Positions 17,421 through 27,073 of a DNA stretch of 64,000 bases are shown here, in pieces. Under the pieces are notes generated by a model. It was not told where the DNA came from and made no database searches. It saw only the letters and a program-made list of their open reading frames with translations. Source of the DNA: Armatimonadota bacterium. GTDB taxonomy: Bacteria; Armatimonadota; UBA5829; DTJY01. The DNA lies in contig JAGONM010000001.1 in NCBI GenBank assembly GCA_017993055.1, forward strand, positions 62,001 to 126,000, written 5' to 3'. Position 1 is the stretch's first letter. Each line of letters opens with the position of its first letter. The translations under genes and the position numbers were made by a program.

Positions 17421-20215
17421 CCTACTACCTCCGCGAAGGGCTTCTCCCAGACCTTGATGAGATCGGCGATCGGTTCACGGAAGACCTCTCGGCCTCCATC
17501 GGTGATCGCCAAGTCGGGCGATTCGGTCACGCGCCCGATCTCGATCCACGGCAGACCGCCGAAGAGTTGGAACGGATCGGCGGATGCGTCTAATTCGAGC
17601 AGGAGCGCCCCGACCGCCTCGGTGAAGAGCATCCCGGCCGCCTTGCTCTCGACCTCGACGCCCAATCCTCCGCCCATCGAGGCCTCGAACAGGCGGAGGA
17701 GCACCCCACCCTCTGCAATCGCCGATGCGGAACGGATCGGGTTGTCGTTCCAGTAGATCTGATGCAGCTTCTTGTAGAGTACGACGAGGTCCTTCGCCCA
17801 CTCCTGTCCCCAGTCGGAGAGCTTGTCGCCGCGCTCGCCGTAAGCATCGAGGTAGACCGAGCCGCCGAGCCGCTCCGGGTCGAGCTTCCCGAGGACGATC
17901 AGCCGGTTCCCCGCCTGCTTGAACTCCTTGGTGACCGCCTTGCGCACATCCGGCATCCGGCAGAGCGTCGAAACGACGAGCGTGTTCGGCACGTCGATCA
18001 GCTCGCCGGTGTCCGACTTGAATGTGCCGGAGCTGGAATCCTTGCCCGAGATGAACGGCGTGCCGAAGATCATCGAGAGATCGGCGATCGTCTCGACCAT
18101 CTCCTTCAGCTCCCAGGCGGTCTCCGGGCGGATCTTCGGCGTGTAGAAGTTGTCGCACAGGGCGATGTCGTCGAGGCTGACTCCGACCGCGACCGCCTTC
18201 GCGATGGCTTCGACCGTCGAGAGCCGGGCCATCCCCGCGGGATCTATCTCCGCGTAGAACGGATTGAACGCAAGCGTGGTGGCGACTCCGTAGGGCTTCC
18301 CTCGGAGCGGTGCGCTCAGAAAAACGTTGGTCGGCATCCGGCCGTTCTTCCCGCCGTACGGGCCGATGACCGTGCGCCCCTGGACCGTCGAGTCGAACCG
18401 AGTTCCCGCACGGGACTGATCGCAGCAGTGGAAGTGAGAGAGCACATTCTCGACGGCCTCTCGCCACTCAACACTGGTCTGCGGACCAATGTGACGGATG
18501 GGACTGATGGGACGGATAGGACGTTTGATCTCGATCGGGTCGATCGGGCATTCCCGCCAGAGGAAGTACATGTCAATGTCGGCGACGAGCTGGTCGCCGT
18601 GGACCGCCGTGAGCTTGTGCGTATCGGTGAACTCGCCGATGACCGCGTATTCGATGCTGTATCGCCGCAGGATCTCCAGCGCCTGTTCGAGCTTCTCGGG
18701 CGGGATGGCGGCGGCCATCCGCTCCTGCGACTCTGAGAGGAGGATCTCCCAAGGCGCAAGGCTCTCGTCCTTCAGCGGAACCGTCGCGAGGTCGAGCCGT
18801 ACGCCGCACTTCGAGCCCATCTCACCGGCCGCGCAGGAGATTCCCCCCGCACCGAGGTCGGTCAGCGAGCGGAGGCAATCGGCATCGCGAAGCTCGGGGA
18901 CGGCGGTCATGAACTTCCGCTCGGTAATCGGGTGGCCGATCTGCACTGCGGCGGCTTCCTTGTGGATCGTCTCGCCGGTCATCTCGGCTGAGGAGGCAGT
19001 CGCGCCGTGGATTCCGTCTCGTCCCGTGCGGCCTCCGAAGAGCACGAGCTTATCGCCGGGACGCGGGTCGTCCTTGAGCGCGTACTTCTCGGGGATGATG
19101 CCGAGAGTATGCCCGAGCGCCAGGCACTTCGGGTAGCCGGGATGCATGCGGTAGATCGGGTGCATCATCGGGATGCCCATCGGGTTGCAGTAGGCGCCGG
19201 TCGCGCGGATCGATTCGAGCAGGATCACGCGCGGATGGAGCGCCCCGCCGGGAACGTCACTCGCCGGGATGCGCGGGTCCATCGTGCCCATGATCGTCGA
19301 GCCGCCAATGGGGTATCCGCCGCACCCGAAGCCGATCGCGTCGCGGATGACGCCGCCGTGCTTGGTGGCGACTCCCCCAAATGTGGCGATCGAGGAGGGA
19401 AAGTTGTGAGTCTCGCCCTTGATCAGGATGACCTCGCCGTCGTAGAACTTCATCCCGCCGGCGTTGTCCTTGAAGACCGACACGACCGCCGGGTGATTGA
19501 TCTTCGCCGTCGCCGCCTGGAGTTTCTCCAGGAGCTTCAGACTGCGCCACGTCGTGTGATAGCAGTGATCCGACCAGCTCTGGACGGTGATCTCGATTTC
19601 GGCGTCGGTGAGCGGGCGGCCGATCTTCTGCTCGTATGCCTGGAGCGCCTTCATCTGGCTGAGCGGGGCGTACCAGGAGCCGTCGGCGCTCAGCTTCATC
19701 AGTTGATCGTCGGAGAGGCCGGCGAGCGAAACCCGCTTCACCGGATCGGGCGTGCCGTGCGGGCGGAGGGAGTCCCAGGGATGCTCGCTCTCGATTAGGG
19801 TCTGGACGATGGGATTGAAAAGGTTCTCTTTCGTAATGCGCTTCGCCTCGTCGGGTGACGCGCCGATGAACTGGTAGCGCTGACTGAGCCGCGCCCATTC
19901 GAGGCCTTCGACGCGGAGAGCGTTCGCGCCGTCGAAGATCGAGGGGGTCTCGGGGTCGGTCACCGCGCGCTGGTATCCGATCTCGACGATCGGGCCGTCG
20001 GATGGGTCGAGCGCGGACTTGCGGGAACCGGTCTGGTAAATCGGGTTCACTAGGAGGGGAAGCAGACTGTCGATGTCCATATCCCCTTCGAGGCGGATGA
20101 CCCGCTCGATCCGCACATCAGCGACGTGATAGCCGAGTTCCCTGAGCTGTTTCGAGAGGCTCTCGGCCTCGGGGTCCTGCTTGAACTGAACGTAAAGGTT
20201 TGCCAGCGCCATCAT
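17417..20215 (-). CDS. purL: Phosphoribosylformylglycinamidine synthase, PurS-PurL fusion
   Basis: The 932-residue product is longer than the usual small PurL (about 740). Residues 1-90 look like the PurS subunit (DVRIERVIRLEG matches the PurS DVRIGK strand); the ATP-dependent synthetase follows, with SWSDHCYHTTWRS, HNFPSSIATFGG and RTGRDGIHGAT. It converts FGAR to FGAM with ammonia from PurQ. Fusing PurS would fix the PurS:PurL ratio. Two ATG codons lie at the start (20215 and 20212) after GGAGG; the second has the better spacing. A promoter lies directly upstream and purQ overlaps the 3' end. Confidence 0.93.
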   Translation of the reverse strand: MMALANLYVQFKQDPEAESLSKQLRELGYHVADVRIERVIRLEGDMDIDSLLPLLVNPIYQTGSRKSALDPSDGPIVEIGYQRAVTDPETPSIFDGANALRVEGLEWARLSQRYQFIGASPDEAKRITKENLFNPIVQTLIESEHPWDSLRPHGTPDPVKRVSLAGLSDDQLMKLSADGSWYAPLSQMKALQAYEQKIGRPLTDAEIEITVQSWSDHCYHTTWRSLKLLEKLQAATAKINHPAVVSVFKDNAGGMKFYDGEVILIKGETHNFPSSIATFGGVATKHGGVIRDAIGFGCGGYPIGGSTIMGTMDPRIPASDVPGGALHPRVILLESIRATGAYCNPMGIPMMHPIYRMHPGYPKCLALGHTLGIIPEKYALKDDPRPGDKLVLFGGRTGRDGIHGATASSAEMTGETIHKEAAAVQIGHPITERKFMTAVPELRDADCLRSLTDLGAGGISCAAGEMGSKCGVRLDLATVPLKDESLAPWEILLSESQERMAAAIPPEKLEQALEILRRYSIEYAVIGEFTDTHKLTAVHGDQLVADIDMYFLWRECPIDPIEIKRPIRPISPIRHIGPQTSVEWREAVENVLSHFHCCDQSRAGTRFDSTVQGRTVIGPYGGKNGRMPTNVFLSAPLRGKPYGVATTLAFNPFYAEIDPAGMARLSTVEAIAKAVAVGVSLDDIALCDNFYTPKIRPETAWELKEMVETIADLSMIFGTPFISGKDSSSGTFKSDTGELIDVPNTLVVSTLCRMPDVRKAVTKEFKQAGNRLIVLGKLDPERLGGSVYLDAYGERGDKLSDWGQEWAKDLVVLYKKLHQIYWNDNPIRSASAIAEGGVLLRLFEASMGGGLGVEVESKAAGMLFTEAVGALLLELDASADPFQLFGGLPWIEIGRVTESPDLAITDGGREVFREPIADLIKVWEKPFAEVVG

Positions 20216-20230
20216 GCATCCTCCGGCCTC

Positions 20231-20260
20231 ATTCTATCGGAAATGCGCGTTTGCATGCAA
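20231..20260 (-). promoter_or_regulatory. Promoter of the purL-purQ operon
   Basis: On the minus strand, TTGCAT (20260-20255), 18 bases, TAGAAT (20236-20231). The predicted start near 20224 coincides with the first base of the Shine-Dalgarno (20224-20220), so the leader would be only about 9 nt. Confidence 0.6.
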
Positions 20261-20370
20261 GGCGTGCGCACTGCTGATTCCGGAAGGAGGAATGCGCGTG
20301 GCCGTGCAACCTTCTGCTTGTGCGCGGAGTCTATATCAAGAGAACGATTTCCCACAAGGAGGCAGCAATC

Positions 20371-21273
20371 ATGAAGTACCTCGCTCTAATACTGATCGCA
20401 GCCATATCCGCGATGCCGGCGCTCGCCGGGGATGCGAACTCCTCGACGACGGCCGCCCCCGAAAAGCCGGCGCTCGTCGGTTTCTCCGTCAACGATGAGA
20501 AGGCCAGCGCCGCGACCGACCAAGTCGTGAAGCAGTCCGGCGCGAGAATCCTGATGGAAAAGACCGCCGACGTGAAGATCACCGCATCCGTGAGCGACGT
20601 TTCCGTCGAGGAGGCGCTCAGCGTCATCTGCAAGGCAGGCGAACTGGAGTGGCGGAGGATATACATCCCGGCTGACAGCACGCTGTTGAAGAACCCTGAC
20701 ACTCTGGCCGCAACCCTGCGCCTGATGGAGGGCCTCCGTTTCCCGGAGATGATTATCGAGAAGACCTCTACCCGCGAGCAGTTGGTTCACGCCTCGAACA
20801 GGCGGGCGGTGGATGCGATCCCGACATCGCTGCGCAAGGACATGGGGATGGTCGCGTTCTACGTCGTTACGAACGACAGGGCCGCGAAGCGCGCGAAGGA
20901 AAAGGCGGACTCGACGATCGAGAAGTACAGCCAACTCCAGAAGGAGTCAATGGAAATGTTCATGAAGATGACCCCGGAGGAGCGGGAGCAGGCGCTTGCG
21001 GCGGGCATGGTGATGATGCAGCAGATGGACCCGAGCTTCATGCTGGAAGCGACCAAGGCAATGATGAAGATGGGGCCCGAGATGATGAACCAGATCCAGG
21101 AACAGCAGATGAAGGGCTTCATGAGCATGCCGCCCGAGGATCGGCGGGCGATGATGCGTGTTCAGATGAACTTTCAGAAGAACATCCCACCCGAGATGAT
21201 GCAGATGCTCCAAGAGGACGCCATAGCGGTGATGAAGGAACTCCGCATGGAGGCGGGCCAGCCGCCGCAGTAG
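20371..21273 (+). CDS. Exported protein with STN-like segment and methionine-rich C-terminus
   Basis: ATG 20371 has AAGGAGG eight bases upstream and gives a signal peptide (about 1-17); the frame extends upstream without support. Of 300 residues, about 25-120 resemble a secretin/TonB short N-terminal (STN) segment (ASVSDVSVEEALSVICKAGELEWRRIYIP). From about 185 to 290 the sequence is strikingly rich in Met, with recurring motifs such as MTPEER, MPPEDRRAMM and IPPEMMQM, probably helical. Function is unknown. It is convergent with another STN-like exported protein. Confidence 0.82.
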   Translation: MKYLALILIAAISAMPALAGDANSSTTAAPEKPALVGFSVNDEKASAATDQVVKQSGARILMEKTADVKITASVSDVSVEEALSVICKAGELEWRRIYIPADSTLLKNPDTLAATLRLMEGLRFPEMIIEKTSTREQLVHASNRRAVDAIPTSLRKDMGMVAFYVVTNDRAAKRAKEKADSTIEKYSQLQKESMEMFMKMTPEEREQALAAGMVMMQQMDPSFMLEATKAMMKMGPEMMNQIQEQQMKGFMSMPPEDRRAMMRVQMNFQKNIPPEMMQMLQEDAIAVMKELRMEAGQPPQ

Positions 21274-21304
21274 GGACGGGAGTCCTGGACGCAGCAAGTC
21301 GAGC

Positions 21305-21337
21305 ATGCTGCCGGAGAGCAGTCGGCTCCGGCAGCAT
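21305..21337. terminator. Perfect 12-bp hairpin between convergent genes
   Basis: 21305-21316 pairs perfectly with 21326-21337 across a 9-nt loop. The 10-bp core GCTGCCGGAG is identical to the core of the terminator at 52229-52261. Confidence 0.8.
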
Positions 21338-21351
21338 CTCCATGGTACATG

Positions 21352-23169
21352 CTACCTCATAAGCTTGACGACGACCGCCTCGCGCTCCGCCCGACGGGCT
21401 TCCATGAGCGCCAGGCGGTCGTCGTCGTTCAGCCCCTGGGAGAGGCGCACCGGGTGGGAGACCAGCCTCGTTCCGCCTGCGGAGATGCTGATCTCCGGGT
21501 ACTCGGCACTGCCCCCGCCTCTCCCCTGCCCGAAGGGGCCGGCACCCTGACGCATTGCGATAACGATCGAGGCGCTCGAGGCCTGCTCGGGCGTGACCGT
21601 GTCGCGCGGCAGGGAGTCTATCCACTGCTGATAATCCCCAGCTGCGCCGCTGTTCAGATCGGACACCCGGAATCCGCCTTCGGGCATCGGAGTCTCTTTC
21701 AGCGCGGCCCAGAGCCTGAGCGCGGCGGTCGGTTGCTGGAAGGCCGCGCTCGCCCCGGGCATATTCCGGAATCCGGGCCAAGCCGCCTGGTCCGAGGGAA
21801 GCCGCGAAAGCTCGAGCAGATTGGCCAGTCCGATTCGCCCGTCCCGCTCGATGTCGCGCCAGCAACGCTCGACCAGATCGGCCGGCGGAGGAGTGATCAT
21901 CGGCCTCGCATACCACCGCGCAAGGCGGAATCGCAGGGTGGATTCGTCCGCCTGCACCGCGTAGTCTTCGTCCCGCGAGAGCTGCTCGACGAGCTTTCCG
22001 AGCGGCACCCCGGACACCAGGGGATACTGACGGTCGCGTTCGACGGCGTCGGCGATCACATCCATTCCTGACTGCTCGGCGATCGCTTCGATGATGTCGC
22101 CCGCGTTCAGCCAGAGGCGCGTCGCGGGGATCCTGGGACTGATCGATAGTTCCGAGTGGACGGACGGCGGCACGGCGGATTCATGCACCCAGCCCGCAAC
22201 GGCGGCGAGGTCGTCGTAGCGCATCTGCCGGGACGGCCACTGCATGGTGACCGGGTCTCCGTTCGGCGGTGCGACGCTGATAGTGAGACGCGACACTCCG
22301 ATGTCGCTGACCTCGTTGCCACTAACGTACAGCGTACTGGACATCATACCGGAAGGGTCCACGGGGGCAGGCGGCGCGGGCGACGATTCCGACCGCCATC
22401 TCATGCCGCCCTGCCTCATGGCGTTGACCCACTCGCACGCGGCGGTCTGCGCATCTGCCGGGAGATTCGAGAAGGCGACGGCGGCGGGAGGTCCTCCGCC
22501 GAATGCGCCGGCAAGTCGCTCCTCGCCGAGGGCGGAGAGCAGGTTTCGGGCGGCTGCGCTGTTCGGGCCGAACAGCGACTGATACGCGGCGCTGTTTGTC
22601 CAGGCGAGATTCTTGATCCTCTCATCCTCGGGAGAAGACGACAGGTACTTGCGGAGGAAATCGAGCAGCATCTCGTCGGCGCGGCGCTTGTCATCGCGGA
22701 GGCGGACGCTTCGGGTGCGGGCGCGGTCGGCGGACTCCATGAACTCGTATCGAGGGCCTCCCGAATGGGGGACCGCCCGCCAGGAATACCCGTACACCCT
22801 GGACAGCTCGCTCATCACGTCTCGGATCGGGCGGGATCGGAAGAAGACCGCAGGCGTCTCCACGCCGATTTTCGGCTCCACATCGAGCCTGACGCCGACA
22901 GCGTCCGAGATGCGCGCGAGCAGGTCGCCGAGTGGAAGTGTTGCGCTGGCGACTCTAATCCTGCGGTCGAGCCTTCTGTCGCCGAGAGCCTCGGACGGGA
23001 GGTTCGGAACGGGCTCCTCGAAAGGCGAGTAGGGCCTGAGGGCGGCTCGCTCATCCGCACCGTGAGCGGGATCGCCGGAAAAGACCAGGAAGGCAGCGGC
23101 GAAGAGGAGCCCGATCGCCAACGCGGCTGCGTGAGCGCGGGCGAAGCGCCGGACTACGGCAGGGATCAT
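21352..23169 (-). CDS. Exported protein with two STN/secretin-N0-like segments
   Basis: ATG 23169 has AAGGAGG upstream and gives a signal peptide ending at about AHGAD (residue 38); the longer frame overlaps the anSME gene. In the 605-residue product, residues about 62-120 (LPLGDLLARISDAVGVRLDV ... PIRDVMSELSRVYGYSW) and a second region about 345-425 (GDIIEAIAEQSGMDVIAD ... PLGKLVEQLSRDEDYAV) match the repeating pattern of STN domains. No secretin pore domain is present. The function is unknown. A role as a periplasmic partner of an envelope machine is possible but unsupported. Confidence 0.8.
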   Translation of the reverse strand: MIPAVVRRFARAHAAALAIGLLFAAAFLVFSGDPAHGADERAALRPYSPFEEPVPNLPSEALGDRRLDRRIRVASATLPLGDLLARISDAVGVRLDVEPKIGVETPAVFFRSRPIRDVMSELSRVYGYSWRAVPHSGGPRYEFMESADRARTRSVRLRDDKRRADEMLLDFLRKYLSSSPEDERIKNLAWTNSAAYQSLFGPNSAAARNLLSALGEERLAGAFGGGPPAAVAFSNLPADAQTAACEWVNAMRQGGMRWRSESSPAPPAPVDPSGMMSSTLYVSGNEVSDIGVSRLTISVAPPNGDPVTMQWPSRQMRYDDLAAVAGWVHESAVPPSVHSELSISPRIPATRLWLNAGDIIEAIAEQSGMDVIADAVERDRQYPLVSGVPLGKLVEQLSRDEDYAVQADESTLRFRLARWYARPMITPPPADLVERCWRDIERDGRIGLANLLELSRLPSDQAAWPGFRNMPGASAAFQQPTAALRLWAALKETPMPEGGFRVSDLNSGAAGDYQQWIDSLPRDTVTPEQASSASIVIAMRQGAGPFGQGRGGGSAEYPEISISAGGTRLVSHPVRLSQGLNDDDRLALMEARRAEREAVVVKLMR

Positions 23170-23243
23170 GAAGCGTACCTCCTTGTGCTGTCGGCGGGTC
23201 CTGTCCCGCAGTAGTTTAGACGCGGCTCCCCGGCTGTTTGTTG

Positions 23244-24374
23244 TCAGGCTGGCTGATCGGCGGCAGATTGGGAGCGAATCTCGTCGAGGGTGCTGCGCGC
23301 ATGCCCGAATAGCTGCTTGTACGACTTGCAGAAGTAGGTCTGTTCGGGCGAGGCGCATCCGATGAGCAGGCGGTGCTTGAGGCACCCGCCGTGGCACCAT
23401 CCGACCCACTCGCAATCCCGGCACTCCTGGGAATACCTCTGCTTCTCATCGCCGAACTCCCGGATCTTGTCGGAACGGAACGCCTCCTCGAGGGTCGTCT
23501 CGTGGACGTTGCCGAGCTTCCACTTCGGCAGCACGAAGAAGTCACACGGGAAGACGTCGCCGGTGTGCTCGACGACGACGTACATTCCGCACCTCGGGCC
23601 CCAGATGCATGTGTTCGGCCGTTGGCCCTGGAAGAGCATCATCAGGTCGTCGAAGTCGCGGATCGAGATGTCCATCGAGCTATCGAGCCAGAGGTCGAAC
23701 AGCCGGCAGAGGAAGTCGCCGTACTCCTCGGGCGTGATCGAGAAGAACGCGGGCTTGCCGCCCGGCCCCGGCTCGACGCAGGGCACGAACTGGAAGTACT
23801 TCACCCCGGTCTTGAGCAGGAACTCGTAGACGCGGTCGGGCTCCTTGACGTTCTTCTCGTTCAGCAGCGTGAGGATGTTCACCTCGACGCCGACATCGAG
23901 CATCATCTCGAGGTTGCGCAGGATGCGGGCGTGGGTCGGCGACTTGTTCTCGTCGCGGCGGTAGTGGTCGTGGATGCCGGACGGGCCGTCGAGGCTCAGG
24001 CCGACCAGGAAGTTGTACTCTTTTAGGAACTCGGCCCACTTGCGGTCTATCAGCGTGCCGTTGGTCTGCAGCGCGTTCGAGACGATCTGACCTTCATGCA
24101 GATACTCGCCCTGAAGTTGGGCGGCCCGCCTGAAGAAGTCGAGGCCCATGAGCGTCGGCTCGCCGCCCTGCCACGAGAACATCGCAAGCGAGCGCCCGGC
24201 GTCCATCGCCTGCGAGATGGTTAGATCGAGAGTCTCGTCGGTCATGCGGTGGACCTTGGCTTCCGGGAACATGCCCGACTTCTGCCGGTAGAAACAGTAC
24301 GTGCACCGGAGGTTGCAGTCCGGGCCGGCGGGCTTGATCAGAAGGGATATGGTGGACGGTACTAGTGACGACAT
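23244..24374 (-). CDS. Anaerobic sulfatase-maturating enzyme, radical SAM with SPASM domain
   Basis: The 376-residue product has the radical SAM cluster motif CNLRCTYC (Cys20, Cys24, Cys27), the anSME-typical FSWQGGEPTLMGLDFF, and a C-terminal SPASM Cys array (CIWGPRCGMYVVVEHTGDVFPCD ... CRDCEWVGWCHGGC). Such enzymes oxidise a Cys or Ser of a sulfatase to formylglycine without oxygen. No sulfatase gene is in this window. ATG 24374 is the first codon matching the family; 13 further upstream codons are open but unsupported. The substrate could also be another peptide. Confidence 0.87.
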   Translation of the reverse strand: MSSLVPSTISLLIKPAGPDCNLRCTYCFYRQKSGMFPEAKVHRMTDETLDLTISQAMDAGRSLAMFSWQGGEPTLMGLDFFRRAAQLQGEYLHEGQIVSNALQTNGTLIDRKWAEFLKEYNFLVGLSLDGPSGIHDHYRRDENKSPTHARILRNLEMMLDVGVEVNILTLLNEKNVKEPDRVYEFLLKTGVKYFQFVPCVEPGPGGKPAFFSITPEEYGDFLCRLFDLWLDSSMDISIRDFDDLMMLFQGQRPNTCIWGPRCGMYVVVEHTGDVFPCDFFVLPKWKLGNVHETTLEEAFRSDKIREFGDEKQRYSQECRDCEWVGWCHGGCLKHRLLIGCASPEQTYFCKSYKQLFGHARSTLDEIRSQSAADQPA

Positions 24375-24421
24375 GATTGGTCCATGATACGTTGCGGAGC
24401 ATGGCGTGGTCAAGCACAGGC

Positions 24422-24509
24422 CGTAGGAGGGATTCTGCGTCGGTGAATGACGAGGCTAATCCCACCGTCGGAGTAAGCGATCCCAAGGGATCGCAAGACT
24501 CCTCCTACG
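24422..24509. repeat. Intergenic compound hairpin
   Basis: Outer 9-bp arms (24422-24430 with 24501-24509), a 5-bp pair (24470-24474 with 24498-24502, overlapping the outer arm) and a perfect 8-bp inner hairpin (24477-24484 with 24487-24494, 2-nt loop) lie between divergent genes. It may be a mobile or structural repeat unit; no terminator-type U run follows. Confidence 0.55.
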
Positions 24510-24551
24510 TGGCGCTCGGGTTGCCACCCGGAAAACCCCTACTACGTGTGC

Positions 24552-24580
24552 TTGTCAAACCCCAGCAGGGAGTGTATAAC
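24552..24580 (+). promoter_or_regulatory. Promoter of the first GH36 gene
   Basis: TTGTCA (24552-24557), 17 bases, TATAAC (24575-24580). The predicted start near 24587 is immediately before the Shine-Dalgarno GGAGGG (24588-24593), so the leader is about 10 nt. Confidence 0.65.
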
Positions 24581-24596
24581 AGAGCCTGGAGGGATC

Positions 24597-27062
24597 GTGA
24601 ACACTGACATGATGACATACCGCATACTAACAGGATTGGTGGTGCTGATGATGGCAACGTCGCTGGATGCAGCGATTCCGACTGCGAATGAGATGTCCGA
24701 GGCGCGGATGTGGGCCGCTGCCCGGTTCGAGGGGAAGGTGGAAACGCCGCCCGCGAAGCCGGGACTGATTGTATTGGCCAACAACGATCCCGTGCAGAGA
24801 AACGGCCGCCACGAGAAGCCGATGGTGATCGCGGGGAAGCAGTACACTCGCGGGCTCTACTGCCACGCGGTGAGCAAGGTGATCGTGCGGCTGCCGGGAC
24901 CGAGCAAGTCGTTCAGCGCCGTCGTCGGCGTGGACAGCAACGAGCAGACCTCCGGCGGTCGAGGCAGCGTTGTCTTCGCGGTCAAGGTCGGCGGCGGGGA
25001 GAAGTTCAACTCCGGCGTGATGCGCGAGGGGATGCCCGGGGTGCCGGTTTCGGTCGATCTCGGCGGCGCGACCGAGTTCGTGCTGGAGGTCGGCGACGCG
25101 GGCGACGGAATCTCGTGCGATCAGTCCGACTGGGCCGATGCGAAGGTCCTGCTGGCGAACGGCGAGACGGTGTGGCTCGGCGAACTGCCGATCATCACGG
25201 ACATGGCGCGGACATACTCCACCGATCCGCCGTTCTCGTTCGTATACGGCGGCCAGTCGTCCTCCGAACTGCTCGAGACCTGGAAGATGGAGAGAAGCTC
25301 GAAGAAGCTCGACTCCAACCGGGAGCAGCGGACGATCATCTGGACCGATCCGGCGACGAAGTTGCAGGTCCGATTCGTCGCCGTCGAGTACAAGGATTTC
25401 CCGACTCTGGAGTGGACCGTCTACTTCAGGAACACAGGTTCCGCCGATACGCCGATCCTGGAGAAGATCCAGGCGCTCGACGTCACCTTCGAGCGCAACG
25501 CGGAGGGCGAATTCGCGCTCAACCACAACACCGGCAGCCCGTACTGCCCGACCGACTATCAGCCATTGTGGGATGTGCTCGCTCCCGGCGCATCAAAGCG
25601 GATCACCACCAATGGCGGGCGTCCGACGAACAGCGATCTGCCCTACTTCAACATCGAGTGGCCCGGCGAGGGGGTCATCGCCGTCCTCGGGTGGCCGGGG
25701 CAGTGGGCGTCGGAGTTCACGCGCGATCAGACGAACGGCCTGCATGTCGTTGGCGGTCAGGAACTGACGCATCTGAAGCTCATACCCGGCGAGGAGATCA
25801 GGTCGCCGCTCGTCGTCCTGCAGTTCTGGCAAGGTGATCGCGTCCGCTCGCAGAACGTCTGGCGGCAGTGGATGATGGCGCACAATACGCCCCACCCCGG
25901 CGGCAGGTACCCCGCGCCGCACATGGCGGGATGCAGTTCGCACCAGTTCGGCGAGATGATCCATGCCGACGGTGAGAGCCAGAAGTTTTTCGTGGACCGC
26001 TATCTCGAGGAGAAGCTCCCGCTCGACTACTGGTGGATGGACGCCGGATGGTACATCAACAAAACCGGCTGGCCGCACACCGGCACGTGGGAAGTTGACA
26101 CGAAGCGCTTCCCCGGCGGTCTGCGGGCGATCACCGATCACGCACACGCGAAGGGCGTCAAGAGCATCGTCTGGTTCGAGCCGGAGCGCGTCACGCCGGA
26201 CACGTGGCTCTATGACACGCATCCGGAGTGGCTGCTAGGCAGGGACGGGGAGCAGAAGCTGCTCGACCTCGGCAACCCCGATGCGAGGAAGTGGCTCACG
26301 GAGCACGTTGACGGCCTGCTCGTCTCGCAGGGCATAGACCTCTACCGCCAGGACTTCAACATGGATCCGCTCCCCAACTGGCGCGAGAACGACGCCGAAG
26401 ACCGGCAGGGGATCACCGAGAACCATCACGTCACGGGCTACCTCGCCTATTGGGACGAGCTTCGGCGGCGTCACCCGGACATGCTGATTGATACCTGCGC
26501 GTCCGGCGGACGGAGGAACGACATCGAGACTCTCCGGCGGGCAGTGCCGCTCCTCAGGAGCGACTGGCTGCTCGAGCCGACGAGCCAGCAGAACCACACC
26601 TACGGCATCGCCTCGTGGATTCCCGCATACGGCACGGGCGTGAACCAGTTCGAGCCGTACAGCTTCCGGAGCAACATCTGCCCGTATATCAACGCCTGCT
26701 ACGACATGCGCAAGCGCGACTCTGACTGGGATGCGGCGCGCCGCCTCATCGGCGAGTGGAAGAGCATCTCGCCGTACTACTGCGGGGACTACTACCCGCT
26801 GACGCCGTTCAGCCCGGAGAACGACGTCTGGATGGCCTGGCAGTTCGACCGCCCGGACCTCGGCGAGGGTGTCGTGCAGGTCTTCCGCCGGCCGAACAGC
26901 ATCTACGAGTCGGCGCGGTTCAGGTTCCGAGGCCTTGATCCCGAGGCGCGGTACAGCATCTCCGGCGAGGTCTACACCGGCAAGGACCTCGTGGAGACCG
27001 GCCTGCTCGTGTCGCTGCCGAATCAGCCGGACTCGGCGATGATTGTATACAAGAAGCTGTAG
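24597..27062 (+). CDS. Secreted GH36-type alpha-galactosidase with NPCBM domain
   Basis: GTG 24597, with GGAGGG upstream, gives an 821-residue protein with a signal peptide. Residues about 60-200 form an NPCBM carbohydrate-binding domain (RGLYCHAVSKVIVRLPG ... FSAVVGVD). The rest is a GH36 retaining glycosidase: predicted nucleophile Asp586 in YRQDF, the CASGG motif, and predicted acid/base Asp656 in LLRSDW. Activity would be release of terminal alpha-galactose or a related sugar outside the cytoplasm. It is a paralogue of 27705-29684, which lacks the NPCBM. Confidence 0.88.
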   Translation: MNTDMMTYRILTGLVVLMMATSLDAAIPTANEMSEARMWAAARFEGKVETPPAKPGLIVLANNDPVQRNGRHEKPMVIAGKQYTRGLYCHAVSKVIVRLPGPSKSFSAVVGVDSNEQTSGGRGSVVFAVKVGGGEKFNSGVMREGMPGVPVSVDLGGATEFVLEVGDAGDGISCDQSDWADAKVLLANGETVWLGELPIITDMARTYSTDPPFSFVYGGQSSSELLETWKMERSSKKLDSNREQRTIIWTDPATKLQVRFVAVEYKDFPTLEWTVYFRNTGSADTPILEKIQALDVTFERNAEGEFALNHNTGSPYCPTDYQPLWDVLAPGASKRITTNGGRPTNSDLPYFNIEWPGEGVIAVLGWPGQWASEFTRDQTNGLHVVGGQELTHLKLIPGEEIRSPLVVLQFWQGDRVRSQNVWRQWMMAHNTPHPGGRYPAPHMAGCSSHQFGEMIHADGESQKFFVDRYLEEKLPLDYWWMDAGWYINKTGWPHTGTWEVDTKRFPGGLRAITDHAHAKGVKSIVWFEPERVTPDTWLYDTHPEWLLGRDGEQKLLDLGNPDARKWLTEHVDGLLVSQGIDLYRQDFNMDPLPNWRENDAEDRQGITENHHVTGYLAYWDELRRRHPDMLIDTCASGGRRNDIETLRRAVPLLRSDWLLEPTSQQNHTYGIASWIPAYGTGVNQFEPYSFRSNICPYINACYDMRKRDSDWDAARRLIGEWKSISPYYCGDYYPLTPFSPENDVWMAWQFDRPDLGEGVVQVFRRPNSIYESARFRFRGLDPEARYSISGEVYTGKDLVETGLLVSLPNQPDSAMIVYKKL

Positions 27063-27073
27063 CGGGCACCAGC

